A DNA stretch of 64,000 nucleotides, taken from positions 23,630,501 to 23,694,500 of the forward strand of contig NC_092323.1 in NCBI RefSeq assembly GCF_036785885.1. The letters run 5' to 3'. The position numbers and the translations under genes are program-made. Position 1 is the first letter of the stretch; every line of letters begins with the position of its first letter. Shown here in pieces: positions 10,862 through 21,994 of the stretch. The stretch comes from Coffea arabica. Taxonomy: Eukaryota; Streptophyta; Magnoliopsida; Gentianales; Rubiaceae. The notes beneath the pieces were generated by a model. That model did no database searches. It saw only the letters and a list, made by a program, of their open reading frames with translations, and was not told the DNA's origin.

Positions 10862-12742
10862 ATGAAGAGAAGAGCGGCTTCATTAGGTACTGCTGCTGCT
10901 GCTAATTGTACTACTCTCGCTTCATTTCTCTCTGCATTTCCAAGCCCTAAACCCCAATTAGCTTTCTGTTCAGCTATAGCAACTAGTAGTGATAAAATTA
11001 GAAATCATCAGCACCAAATTGGAACGTCTTCTGGTAATGTTTTGCAATTTCTTTCTGGGTTGAAGGGTAGGATTGATAGTATTGACAATCTTGATGATGC
11101 TCTTAGCTTATACCAGCAGATGGTCCGGATGAGGCCTCTTCCCTATGTTTTTTATTTCAATCGACTGGTGGACCGCATTGTTAAGATGAAGAAGCATTAT
11201 TCATCTGCTGTCTCAGTTTTCAGAGATATGTACGTCAGGGGCATTCCTCTTAGTGACTACACCCTCAATGTTGTGATTAATTGTTACAGCCTCATGGGTC
11301 GAGTGGATTTGGGGTTTTCTGTATTGGGTGTCTTCTTCAAGCGTGGTATTCTGCCCGACATAGTCACCTTTAGTACTCTACTTAAAGGACTATTTCGGGA
11401 ACATAAGGTTCTCCAAGCACAAGAATTGTTTAAGAGGATAATTTTCGAAAAGCTTTGCGAGCCCAATGAAGTTATGTTTCTGATTGTGATAGATGGGCTC
11501 TGTAAGGTGGGCAACACTCAAAAGGCTGTTGAATTCCTAAGAGTCATGGAAAAAAGAAGAAGATGTAAGCTCAATGTTAATGTGTACAATACTATCATTG
11601 ACAGCTTTTGCAAAGATAAAATGGTCGGTGAAGCTTTTGCCCTTTTGCAGGAGATGATTGAAAAGGGCATTCCCCCAGATGTTGTCACTTATAATTGTTT
11701 GATTGGTGGTCAATGCAATTTAAATAGATGGAAAGACGTTACAAAGCTCTTTTCTGAGATGAAGGATTACAAAATTACTCCAGATGTTGTTACTTTCAAT
11801 ATAGTGGTGGATGCACTGTGTAAGGAAGGACATATCGAAATTGCTGAAGAGGTAGTCGGCATCATGATTAGGCAAGGTCACAATCCCAATCTGGTCACAT
11901 ACAGTTCCTTAATGGATGGATACTGTTTAAAGCGCCGAATAGATGAAGCAAGGAGGGTCTTTGAAGCCATGGTTATTAGCGGCCTTACTCCTGACCTCCA
12001 TAGCTATGGTATTCTGATAAATGGCTATTGCAAGCACAAGAAAGTGGAAGCAGCCATGAATATCTTTCGTGAGATTCAGCATAAAGGTTTAACACCTAAT
12101 ATTGTTGTTTATAACATTGTCTTGCAGGGGTTATATAGCGTAGGAAGCTATCTTAGTGCAAGAGAAGTTTTCGATGAGATGCAAACTGCTGGCATAAAGC
12201 CTAATTTTTACACTTTCTGTTTGATGTTGGATGGATTATGCAAGACTGGACATGTCGACGAAGCATTGCAGTTATTCCATTCAATGGAAGCTGATGGAAT
12301 CGATCATCATATAGGCATGTACAGTATCATCCTTGATGGTTTGTGCAAAAGTGGGAGGCTAGATAGTGCTCTTGATCTTTTTGACAATCTCAATGATAAA
12401 GGATTGGATCCTAATGTCCCAACATACACCACAATGATTGCTGGCCTGCTTTCACACGGCCTGCTCACCGAAGCTAAAGAGCTTTTTGGAAAAATGGAAG
12501 AAAATGGTTGCCTGGCAGATAGCGTTACATTCAATGTTATTCTGCAACAACTCCTTAAAGGAGGCCATTATGATGATGCAATAGTCTACCATGAAGAAAT
12601 GGTTCGTAGAGGTTTCTTGCTAGATGCATCTACTTTTTCCATTTTACTTGATTCATCTACTGAAAACCAGAAAAATCCTTCTCTACTTATGTTGATGCTG
12701 AAGATTGGTCCTGATAGCAAGAAGTTTATGGATGGGGGGTAA
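10862..12742 (+). CDS. Restorer-of-fertility-like P-class PPR protein, intronless
   Basis: PPR proteins of this class bind organellar RNA and guide its cleavage or stabilisation; the RFL clade acts in mitochondria and includes restorers of cytoplasmic male sterility. The frame begins at ATG 10862 (an upstream GTG is not a plant start) and gives 626 residues. Residues 1-60 are rich in R, A and S with few acids, as in an organelle targeting peptide. From NLDDALSLYQQMVRMRPLP onward I count about 14 full 35-residue repeats plus a partial one. The repeat phrases (LDDALSL, GRVDLGFSVLG, PDIVTFSTLLKG, GLCKTG) are those of the RFL subgroup. There is no E or DYW tail, as expected for P class. The length is normal, and no frameshift or stop is seen. 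Assignment to RFL is inferred from wording of the repeats, not from a tree. Confidence 0.92.
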   Translation: MKRRAASLGTAAAANCTTLASFLSAFPSPKPQLAFCSAIATSSDKIRNHQHQIGTSSGNVLQFLSGLKGRIDSIDNLDDALSLYQQMVRMRPLPYVFYFNRLVDRIVKMKKHYSSAVSVFRDMYVRGIPLSDYTLNVVINCYSLMGRVDLGFSVLGVFFKRGILPDIVTFSTLLKGLFREHKVLQAQELFKRIIFEKLCEPNEVMFLIVIDGLCKVGNTQKAVEFLRVMEKRRRCKLNVNVYNTIIDSFCKDKMVGEAFALLQEMIEKGIPPDVVTYNCLIGGQCNLNRWKDVTKLFSEMKDYKITPDVVTFNIVVDALCKEGHIEIAEEVVGIMIRQGHNPNLVTYSSLMDGYCLKRRIDEARRVFEAMVISGLTPDLHSYGILINGYCKHKKVEAAMNIFREIQHKGLTPNIVVYNIVLQGLYSVGSYLSAREVFDEMQTAGIKPNFYTFCLMLDGLCKTGHVDEALQLFHSMEADGIDHHIGMYSIILDGLCKSGRLDSALDLFDNLNDKGLDPNVPTYTTMIAGLLSHGLLTEAKELFGKMEENGCLADSVTFNVILQQLLKGGHYDDAIVYHEEMVRRGFLLDASTFSILLDSSTENQKNPSLLMLMLKIGPDSKKFMDGG

Positions 12743-14676
12743 AGAGGACCTTCACATTGGTTGCAACTTTTGGTCCTACTGGTTTTTGGCCCCTAAACTT
12801 TAACTAACATTATATAGGTTTGCTTTTGATTCTGTTTTAACTTATCATCTTTATGGAATATAAGAAGTGTTGCAGCTGAGCCTTGAGTAGCTCTCTTGGT
12901 CATATTTTGTGAAATGCCTCAAAGCTCTTCAGTCCAGGTGGAAAAAGCTGTGGTCTTTAAGGGAAGTTCAATTTATAACTGTACTGGTGTAGCAGTTCAC
13001 AGAAGCCTGCTGGTGTTAATTGGATATGTACAGCTTCTTCAGAGAGACTTCTTGCTTATCCTTTCTTAGAGAACTTCAGCGTAGCATATCACTTAAAAGG
13101 TAACTTGTACGGCTCCTTTTCTTTGTGTTTCATGGGTTTTAGTACTTTTTGCTTGCATGTAACTTTAGTTTGGATAACTAATAGCTGAATTCATTGGAAT
13201 TAAGAATGAAACTTCATCTGAAAATATAATTTTTTTATCTGGATTTATAGAAAGGTTTAGTTACAAGCTGCATTTTTAATAATTTGGAGGAAGTTTTTTC
13301 TTGTAAGCAGAATAAATTTGTTACCTTTTTTCAATTCCTAAATGTAGCCAAAGGTGCAGCCAGTTTAAACGTGTAAAAAATTTTTGCACCAGTATCTTGG
13401 TTTGGGTTAAAATTTTGAGGTCCCATGGATGGTCATGGCTGTTGACTTCTGTCACTGCATTTGATTGGAGGCCAACTTTTCAAGTATAATCCAGAAAATG
13501 TATTCTGATCACTTTCCGTTTAACTATAAACTAAACTACACAAGGATCCTTAGTAGCGAACCTTTAAATCCTTTAATTTGTAGGCATTGGTAATCGTTCA
13601 ACAGTTTTATCAGTATAAGAACTCATTGAGCTTTTATTATTTAAAATTAATGTCAATGCTGTACTAAATTGTATATATACTGGATAGGAATGTGGCAAAT
13701 ATATCTTTTTCTTAAAATAAGTTGCACTAATCTGTCCAAGAAACTCTCCATTCTTTTCATATTGTTCTCCTGATAAATACATTTACTTGTTCATCTAAAA
13801 TAAACTTCCTGATAATGAATTCATTACTTTTAGTATTGGATTGTTGCTAAATTGCAATAATAACTAAAGAATTGGCGTTTGTTGCACAAGTATACCAATT
13901 CGTTGAACTTCTGTTAGGTTCCCATCTGCAATCGTCAAAATAATAAAGAAAAAGAAAAAAGTTTTAGTGGCTCATCAAAATGTTAACAATACACTCTGTT
14001 CTAGTCTAGCAAGTTTCATATCTGTCATTTCTTTTTCTTATTCTTGTTCTTTCCTGGAGAGGCGGAGGGAGGTGAAAGTTTGTATGGGGTGTGAAGATTT
14101 CTTGTCAGATAAGACTGCATTGAAACAATCAATTAGGTATTAAAAAGCATAGAAAAACTTTTGATGGATTTTATGTGAAAGAATTCAGCTGAAGTGATTA
14201 AGACTAATTTCCTAAATCAATTTTGGGAACAATTTCTGTGGCTTTACTGACTATGTCCTCATTAAGTATGTCATGCTTAAAATTGATGGAGTATCTCTTT
14301 TAGCTGTGGAAAAAGTGTACTGTTTAGTGGCCTATAAAAAACATCGAGAAGCGATCTTTTGTTGATCTGCTGTATAGCTGATCTGTGCAGATTTTTTATT
14401 TGTGTGGTTTTGTTAGTGCATGCACTAATGAGTGATGGGGTCATCCGTTGCAAATACAATGACAGTTGCATGTTTTTTGGTTAAAAACAATAAGTCTTCT
14501 TGCTCATGTTAAAATTTTATTTTGGCATCCTAAGATGAAGATTTCAACGAGACCTTGTACAGATGTCTCCAGATTGAACTTAAGATATGCTTTATCAAGG
14601 TAGAATAAGTTCCACGTTCCGTTTTAAGTTTAGCTCAGAAAGTATTATTCTTCCATACTGTGCACATTTAAAATAA
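12743..14676. other. 3' flank of PPR gene, no further gene seen
   Basis: AT-rich sequence that probably contains the PPR 3' untranslated region at its start. I see no second PPR repeat block, no RNA gene and no element with clear ends before the MULE target site at 14677. Confidence 0.6.
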
Positions 14677-14994
14677 AAAATAATTGGGCAAAAAACCGCA
14701 GTGGTTCTCTAATTTTTAACTTTGCACAGTTTTAGTCCTCCAACTAATAATTGGGCAAATGTAGTCTTCCAATTAAAAAAATTGTATATTTCTAGTCCAT
14801 CCGTCCAATGTGGCTATTAAGATGGATGGGAGAGACATCACGGACTACTCTCATAACATTTGTTGGGGGCAATCTCGTTAGCACAGCAGAGGGACTTACC
14901 TTAAAAATCTCCTTCTTCTTCATTTTCACTCCAATTGACATCTGAAGCTTGTAGGACTGGTAGCAGTAGATTCTTGGTCTCAATTGAGCCGAAA

Positions 14995-15431
14995 ATGAGG
15001 AGATTGAACACTCCAACTCTCCCTGTGTGCCCCTGCGGTAAATCGACAAAGATGGTGACTTCGTGGACATCTCAAAATCCTGGCAGGAGGTATGCAGTAT
15101 GCGCAGTGGGGGTTGCGAGTTTTGGGATTGGATCGACGAGGAAATGTGTCGGTCAATTGAGGTGATACCCGGTCTTCTAAGAAGGGTGAATGCAACTGAA
15201 CAACAAAGGGATGAATTGCAAACTGTACTGACCAAATTGGAGTCAAAAGCTACAAAGTTGAAGGTGAAAGTGAAGGACATGGAACACGAATTGGCGAGGC
15301 AAAAACATATTAGGAAGTGGCTTGTAAGACTATTGGTACTCTCTTGGGTTTTAATCTTATTAATGGTGGTTTGGCCTCGAGATGAAAGATGGACTTCTGG
15401 AAGAAGCTCTATGAAAATTGTGTTGATGTGA
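14995..15431 (+). pseudogene. GRF-type zinc finger / coiled-coil / membrane-anchor protein, one-base frameshift
   Basis: GRF fingers bind single-stranded DNA or RNA in other proteins; the role in this plant family is not known to me. From ATG 14995 the first frame has VCPCGKSTKMVTSW then QNPGRRYAVC (Cys 12, 14 and 36), the first three ligands of a GRF finger. The fourth ligand and signature, GGCEFWDWIDEEM, lie in the next frame. The break falls in a run of five G (15108-15112) and fits the loss of one base. The second frame continues with a heptad-like coiled coil (ATEQQRDELQTVLTKLESKA) and ends with a hydrophobic segment, LLVLSWVLILLMVV, that could be a tail anchor. The gene starts about 120 bp inside the left terminal repeat of the MULE and runs toward the transposase gene. 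Either a pseudogene or a sequence error at the G-run. Confidence 0.8.
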
Positions 15432-16881
15432 AAATTGTATCTATCAAGATGCTAATGGAGTAATCTGATTTTAAGATAATGTAAAAATTGTATTAGCCTT
15501 TTGTAGTGTTAGCTAGGCTAACAAATCTGTAGTTGAATTGTACTCTATGCTTTTGGAAGAATGGAAATAATAGAATGAAGTTTGATCTGAACTGGTATAG
15601 CTGTGAAATTGTTATGGCAGGTTGGCAGTCACACATGAAGACGACAGTAGAATGGGAACAATTGAATGAATGCTAAAAATAATAGAAAAATCAGAATAAA
15701 ACAAAATGTCCTGTTATATTCATTCAGTGGATAAAAGCTAACATAGCAGTCCAAAGGGATACAATAGTCAAACTTGACCATTAACAATTAGTAGACAAAA
15801 AACTAATCCAGCTACACAAAAGCAGTTGGACAAAAAATCATTACTTGGTCAAAAGTTGTCTATTACAAAAGACATTTTCCAGTCAAAAGAGATCCAACAA
15901 TAAAGTACTGCTAGGTATAGCAAAAACAGACTACTTCAGTGGGTGTTGTTGGATTAAGCTGCATTCTATCCTCTTGTACCTCCAGTTCCCCTTCCTCTAC
16001 TAGCTCTTCCTCTGCCCCTGCCACTCCATTTTTCCTTCCAATTCCCAATAGTGAAGGGAGGTTGCTTGCCCAAATATGCGTAATTCAGATTGATAAATTC
16101 TTTATTAGCATTTGTTAAAGGCTGTTTTGTTGAATTTTTCTGCTTCTGCCTCTTAGGAGGTAGTTGCTGTGTTAAGGGAGCGCTATAAGAGGCCTGCTGT
16201 TCTTGAAGATTAGCGCCATGCTAGAATGATGATTGGTGGTCTTGCTGATCCACTTGCTGTTGTTGTGTCTCATTCTAATGCTTATGTTGGTGTACAGATT
16301 CAAATCCCGAACGTTGATGATCATATGTCTCGTGAACTTGAGGAGATTGGCGCTGCACTTTTTTTTTTTTGTTCCTTTGCTGGTCCTTTCTAACTTGTCA
16401 ATGACAGCAAATAGTAAAAAGTAAGATTTTAAACTGCCTTTTCATGTATACCACAATTTCTTAATACTTAAAGTCTGCCTTTTAAATGGTCTCGCAAAGG
16501 ATTTTGGACTTTTAGGAGGCAATGCACCCTGTGGAGTATATACATCAATATCAGAACCCTCTTCTACTTGATTAGATTGAGTAGACCCTTCTTTGCAGTA
16601 TGTAGTTGCATTGTGACCTGCCTTCCCACACTTTCTACAATGTACAACAATTCCCCTTCTCAGTTTTCTACCATGATTTTTTCCTTCTGTGATGTCTCTT
16701 CTTCGAGCCTTTCTTGGCTTCCCAGGTTGAGCAACAGTGAGTGGTGGGTCCAATATAGGTATGGTGGATGGGAGCCATAGAATTTCATCACTAATTGGTT
16801 GGAGAACATTACAATATATGTTAAAAAATAGATCTGTACTGTAGCAACCTTCAACTTCGTTATAAGGATTTCCATTATTTC

Positions 16882-17572
16882 TGGGAGTGGCAATTTTCGA
16901 CATGACTTGCAAACACGACACGAATCTAACACGAAATTAATGGATTTGGGTTGAGATTTCAGAGGTTCGGATCAGAATCGGGTCGAACCCGATGAACCTG
17001 AAAAGAAAACAGGTCGATTTCGGGTCAACCTATGGGTGACCCGATATAATCCGTTTACGAATTAAAAATAATTTAATAAACATAAAAATTATTTTATCTG
17101 ACTAAACTAAGTTATTCTTTTTTCTCAAAGGCATTAATTATTTAATCCTAAATGAATTTATTTAATTTGTGTGAAATTGAAATTATTATATTTGGACAAA
17201 TAATATATCATATTATTCTTTATTTTTATACTGTTTTAATTTATTTTATATTTTATTTGGGATAAAACACTTTTACGGTGTTTAATTTATTTTAGATTTG
17301 TTTAGAATTATTTATTTAAATTTTTATTACTTGATTATGTAATTAGTTTTGTGAGAAATTGATTTTATTAAAAATTACAGTGATAAATTAATAAATTAAA
17401 ATTAAGTTTCGGATCATTTCGAGTCGACTTGGCAGCCCGAAATTTTCGGATTCGTGTCAGGTATCCTGACCCGTTTCGAGTTGGCGGGTCAGGTTTGAGT
17501 CAGCGGATTTTCTGTTATACCCGGATCTCAACCCAATCCGTCAACCTGAATTTGACCCGATTGCCACCCCTA
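16882..17572. mobile_element. hAT-type MITE nested in the MULE
   Basis: Flanks are ATTATTTC (16874-16881) and ATTATTCC (17573-17580), an 8-bp duplication with one mismatch. The left end reads TGGGAGTGGCAATTTTCG and the right end, reverse complemented, TAGGGGTGGCAATCGGG. The outer 100-150 bp hold many GGGTCGAACCC-like words and the centre is AT-rich. It interrupts the transposase frame just after the SWIM finger. No transposase of its own. Confidence 0.85.
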
Positions 17573-18203
17573 ATTATTCCTATGAATTGCTGCTATTGCA
17601 TGACAACAAGGAATTTCACTTATGGCCCACAATTTGCACGTGCAATGTCTTTTTTTTAGGTCTACAGCATATTGGTCTCCTTTAGGGCCCTTTACTTGAT
17701 AACCAACAGCAGCATTTCAAATAGGATTCAAGTGAATTGAACGCTTCACCCTTTCATCAACAATTTTGATGGGCAGTGGTCCAATAGAACCCTTACATTT
17801 CTCCATGGCTACCTTTCTTTGTTGAATCCTATCCATAATATACTCTCTGATAGTCTCCAGTAGTGAAATTACAGGCTGATCTCTGGCTTCAAGGATATGA
17901 GCATTGAAAGATTCACAAAGGTTATTGATCAGCATATCACATTTGGTATGAGTTGGAAAAAATGCCTTGCACCAATGCCGAGGATGACGTGCCTTTTTCA
18001 CCAACTGTGTGCTTCCTTGTCATAAGTCTCCAGATTTGCCATTGCCTCATTGAAGTGCTCAGGTGTAGTACAGTATGCAATATTCCAGAATCTCTCATTC
18101 AACACCTCTCCTGGATGTTTTTTTTTTAATTTCTATATAAATGCTGCACACAATATCGGTGCTCACAGTTTGGAAGCACCTCAGCTAATGCTCTATCAAG
18201 TCC

Positions 18204-18288
18204 CTGCAATATAAAAAGAAAAGTAGACATTTGTCTTGACGATAGAAACCAGATTACAATGATATCTACAATAATTATAGTGCATAAC
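18204..18288 (-). other. Intron in MULE transposase gene
   Basis: The catalytic domain reads ISDQQK, then a minus-strand GT at 18288 opens an 85-bp AT-rich intron ending TATTGCAG at 18204, after which GLDRALAEVLP continues in frame. Skipping it restores the usual MURA order around the second catalytic aspartate. Confidence 0.8.
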
Positions 18289-20991
18289 CTTTTGTTGATC
18301 AGAGATAAAAGTGTAGTGGTATTGGTTTTGTAATTCCAAATCCTCACTCAACAACTTCAGAAACAATGTCCATTGTTCCGTGGCTTCTTTCTCCACAATT
18401 GCCCATGCAATTGGCCAATAACCATTGTTAGAGTCCACTCCAAGAGCAGTAAGTAATTGTCCTGGATAAGTGCCTTTCAGATGGCATCCATCTAAACCTA
18501 TAATAGGGCCTACAACCATCCTTAAAGCCTTGCTTAAGTGGCCCAAGGCAGCAGTATAGTCACATGAATCTTGGATTAACTGTGGGGTAAACATGACCTC
18601 CATAGTACTTCCCCCATGTGTCTTCTTTATCTCATTACAATATTCCCAAATCTTCTTGTATTGTGCCTCTGCAGACCCCTTAATAAGCTGTATAGCCTTG
18701 GCTCTTGCTTTTCTACCCACCTATTTAGAAATCTCAACCTCATAGTCCTCATGAACAGTTTGCCTAAGCTCCCTAACGAGTATTTTTGTGTTAGACCTGA
18801 TTCTCTCCATATACCTATTGGATAGCCACGTAGAAGTCATGTTTTTATTCTTCCAAGCGTGATTGCAATTCTCATGCATATCATGCATTGTTTTTACCTC
18901 CAAATCTGATGTACCAAGTGCCATCTCAATTGATGCAAAGACAAACCAAGGACATGGTCTCTACAAACAACCCTCACCCTTTTGATATCATTTTTGCATG
19001 TCCAGACTGGTTTACCTTTTTTGATACCATATTCGGTCACTGCTGCCTTGAATTGTTGCCTTGACTCAAATTTCATCCCCAATTCAAACTTGGGGTCTAT
19101 CATGAATTTATCCCATACAAATCTCTTGTATCTCCCTTCAAACTGGTTCTCATCTTCATCTGATGAACTGTAATCACTGCTTCAGTGATCCGCTACATAG
19201 TCTTCATCCAATGCATTTGTCAGCCTCTCAGGATATGGACCTTCACCTACAGGTTTCTCTCTTCTTCTCCTCACTTGTTTCTTCCTTAATTTTGGATGCT
19301 ATGGTTGCTGATTGTTGGTTTTCTGCTGAACTGAGGGCTGTTGGGGTTGTTGCTCAGCTCCTACTTGGTTTTTAGACTGCTGATGCTTGTTTCTAGCATG
19401 CAAAGACCTCTCAGATGTATTATGCTGCTGTTCACCTCTTGTATCCAGTTGCTGTTGGTCTCCTTCTCTAATGAGGTTATAAAGAAGCTGTTCATCTGCA
19501 CAATAATCAATATCCCAAGGAAACCTCTCTACTTTAGCATATGATTCAGATGCAACTTCACCATCAATATCTCCCATTGTCGTTGCAGGCCCCTCATGTT
19601 TAGTGCCCTGTTGATTCCTTGGATTTTCAACAGTTGCTCCATTCTCCCTTAATGGTTGTGCTGAAGTACTTGTGTCATTGTCAACAGTTTGCCAAGTTGA
19701 CTATGATGCCCCTACTCCACTACGTACCATCTGTAAACAAGGTTCCGCAACCACCCTACCTTCATCATCTAATTCTTCGATTACCAAAACCATATTTTTT
19801 CTGCTCTACTGAATTACCCCTACCAGCCTCCATCAAAATTTGATCAATTTCTTCAATTGTTAAGTTGTTACAGTAAACCTCCATCACTTTATATTCATAA
19901 GCCAAGGTACAAAATTTGTTTACATCAGCATCTATACACAATTCCCTTAACCCACTGTTAAGATTTTTAGTTGGTTCAAGATAGTAATACATTATGGTTT
20001 CCTGATATGACCTAGCTCCTCTACCATTTCATTCAGTTCATGAATTGACATCCGTTCACAATCACATAAGTCTACATGGTCCACATCACCACCAACATAA
20101 CTTATGTAACTTTCCCAACGAATCTTTCCCCTGTGATGCACTTATAGTAAACCATTCAGATCTTGCATCTATATTAACAATTATGAGTAATCATTAATTA
20201 ATTTGGTAACTAATTAATTAACTCATTAATTTTGTATAAAAGACCTTAATCCCAAACCTAGGTCAATAGGCACAATTAAAATAATATATACTAAACTAAT
20301 CAACAATAGAAATTAAATAATTAGGCTAGCTCAACAGGACAAAGTAGTCATGGCCCAGTAAATTTTATTAATATGCTTCAGGACCACTGGTGCTTATTTA
20401 TAGACAGTGAACCCATATATGGGACCACTTTCCTCCCATATTTGAGACAAAACACCCTCACATTCAACCCCACAACCAAAATAAAACTTCCTATGTACTT
20501 AGCAATCACTGTAACACAAATAACCATCAATTGTTGCTCATTTTTGCAGAACTTTGTACAGTTTAAGTGCACATACCGTATACTAACTGGGGGTCGAAGT
20601 AGACGCCCCTTCTCCTAATTTTCCATTCCACCATTCCTCTGGGCAGACTTCAAACCCGATCGTCTTTTTCTCTGCTGCAAATCTCGTCACTGCAAGGAGT
20701 ATTTTAGGGTTCTTGTAGAGGCGGGTGAAGAAGAAGTTCCGCTAACAGTCCGAACTTTGAAGCTTTTGAGGGACTTTGCTGTTTTTTGTACAATAGTGTC
20801 CCCAACAAATGTTATGAAAGTAGTCCGTGATGTCTCTCCCGTCCATCTTAACAAATACATTGGACGGATGGAGTAGAAATATACAATTTTTTTAATTGGA
20901 GGACTACATTTGCGCAATTATTAGTTGGAGGACTAAAACTGTGCAAAGTTAAAAGTTAGAGAACCACCGCGGTTTTTTGCTCAAAATAATT

Positions 20992-21541
20992 TTGTTCTAC
21001 TTTGAAGGTCAACTTAGCACATTTAAAATAAAAATAATAAAAAATAAAAATAAACAACGGAAATGAAATGTGTATACTCCTACATCTCCATGTGCAAGTT
21101 GAATTTCCGCAAAGGTGGGGCTACCCCTTACAATTTTTCTGATTGAGGATGTAATATATAGTGAGAGGTTACAATCATGTTGATTCAATTTCGCAGGGAT
21201 TTTGATTTCAAATAAAGTTATTAATATCTCATCTCATAATCTAGATATACTACTCATGATAAGCCTGTCATATAAGTCATAAGTCACTTTCCTTGAATCA
21301 CGATTTTCCGTGGGTACTTGTAGAGTCAACTTACGCCTTTTTCTGTGTAAACTATCATACATTAATACATTAATGCTTTCACTTTTCATGTAGTCTTGTA
21401 TAGCTGTCAAGCTACGTCCCCTTGGATATGAATTCAATCTAAAAAGGATTCAGGAGAGCTACGTCCCCTCGTCACTTTTCATGTAGTCATGTAGTCCTGA
21501 ATCTAAAAAGCATTCAGGAGAACCACACCAGAGCAGAGTTA
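20992..21541. other. Gene-free stretch between MULE and copia derivative
   Basis: No gene seen. A short diverged local duplication (GAGCTACGTCCCC and TCACTTTTCATGTAGTC each occur twice, 21365-21500) is the only structure. Confidence 0.55.
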
Positions 21542-21546
21542 AAAAG

Positions 21547-21896
21547 TGTTGAGATATGCCAACTTTTCCTACAAATTTTGCTAGATTATATTTGATATCA
21601 AAATAATTTAGTTATTAGAAGAATAAGGATATTTGCTAATCAAAAATCATGTTGGTTTGTTAACAAATATATTAGCTAAGATTTGCTAGTAAAAAAAGAT
21701 TATATTTTGTTGAGATTTTTAGGATAATTGTTAGTGGGATATTTTGCTAGTTTGTTTCATGTAATCACTATAAATAGTGAGTTGATGAATGTAGAACATA
21801 AGCTCATTTTTCACATTCAATACAAGTCTCTTATAAGATTTTTTTTTTTGCAACACTAAGGTGTTGTTTCTTAGTGTATGCCCCAAAAAATCAACA
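21547..21896 (+). repeat. 5' LTR of copia derivative
   Basis: Starts TGTTGAGATATGCC and ends AATCAACA. It contains TATAAATAGTGAG near 21768, a plausible promoter, and a T-run before CAACACTAAGGTGTTG. The right LTR pieces match with a longer T-run and scattered substitutions. Confidence 0.92.
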
Positions 21897-21899
21897 AAG

Positions 21900-21913
21900 T
21901 GGTATCAAGAGCC
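21900..21913 (+). other. Primer-binding site, initiator Met tRNA type
   Basis: TGGTATCAAGAGCC lies three bases after the LTR and resembles the TGGTATCAGAGC complement of plant initiator Met tRNA, with one inserted base. Confidence 0.8.
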
Positions 21914-21994
21914 TAAATCTTAAGGGTCTGTTTCTTTGAGAGTTAGTGAATCTGGTGAGAATCCCTTTTTCACACTTAAGCCTTGAACATCAAA

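Larger units (their letters stand above)
15966..20168 (-). pseudogene. MuDR/MURA-type transposase gene, decayed, interrupted
   Basis: The encoded enzyme would cut and paste the MULE. From the likely ATG near 20168, the PB1-like N-terminal domain (SYISYVGGDVDHVDLCDCERM, broken after residue about 50, resuming at MYYYLEPTKNLNSGLREL, 19992) is followed by an acidic Gln-rich linker (19299-19577). The MuDR N-terminal domain is at 18894-19103 (FKAAVTEYGIKKGKPVWTCKND). The catalytic MULE domain is at 18204-18720, with GLDGCHLKGTYPGQLL and TFISDQQKGL, and then CEHRYCVQHLYRN. A SWIM finger (RHCTCKLWAISEIPCCHA) spans 17580-17650, split from the rest by a hAT MITE. A CCHC knuckle (CRKCGKAGHNATTYC) lies at about 16600 and a Gly/Arg-rich tail ends at TAG 15968-15966. 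Breaks include an in-frame TAG at 18723-18721, a frameshift near 18955, further shifts near 18010 and 18125, and a TGA near 17717. Confidence 0.88.
14686..20982 (-). mobile_element. Mutator-like element with complete ends, 6.3 kb
   Basis: Exact 9-bp duplication AAAATAATT flanks it (14677-14685, 20983-20991). The ends read GGGCAAAAAACCGC on the left and, reverse complemented, GAGCAAAAAACCGC on the right. Inverted repeats extend for about 190 bp (14686-about 14875 and about 20800-20982). Inside are a minus-strand MURA-type transposase gene (15966-20168) and a plus-strand GRF zinc-finger gene (14995-15431) arranged tail to tail. Both genes carry disabling changes, and a hAT-type MITE sits inside the transposase gene, so this copy is not autonomous now. 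Confidence 0.95.
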
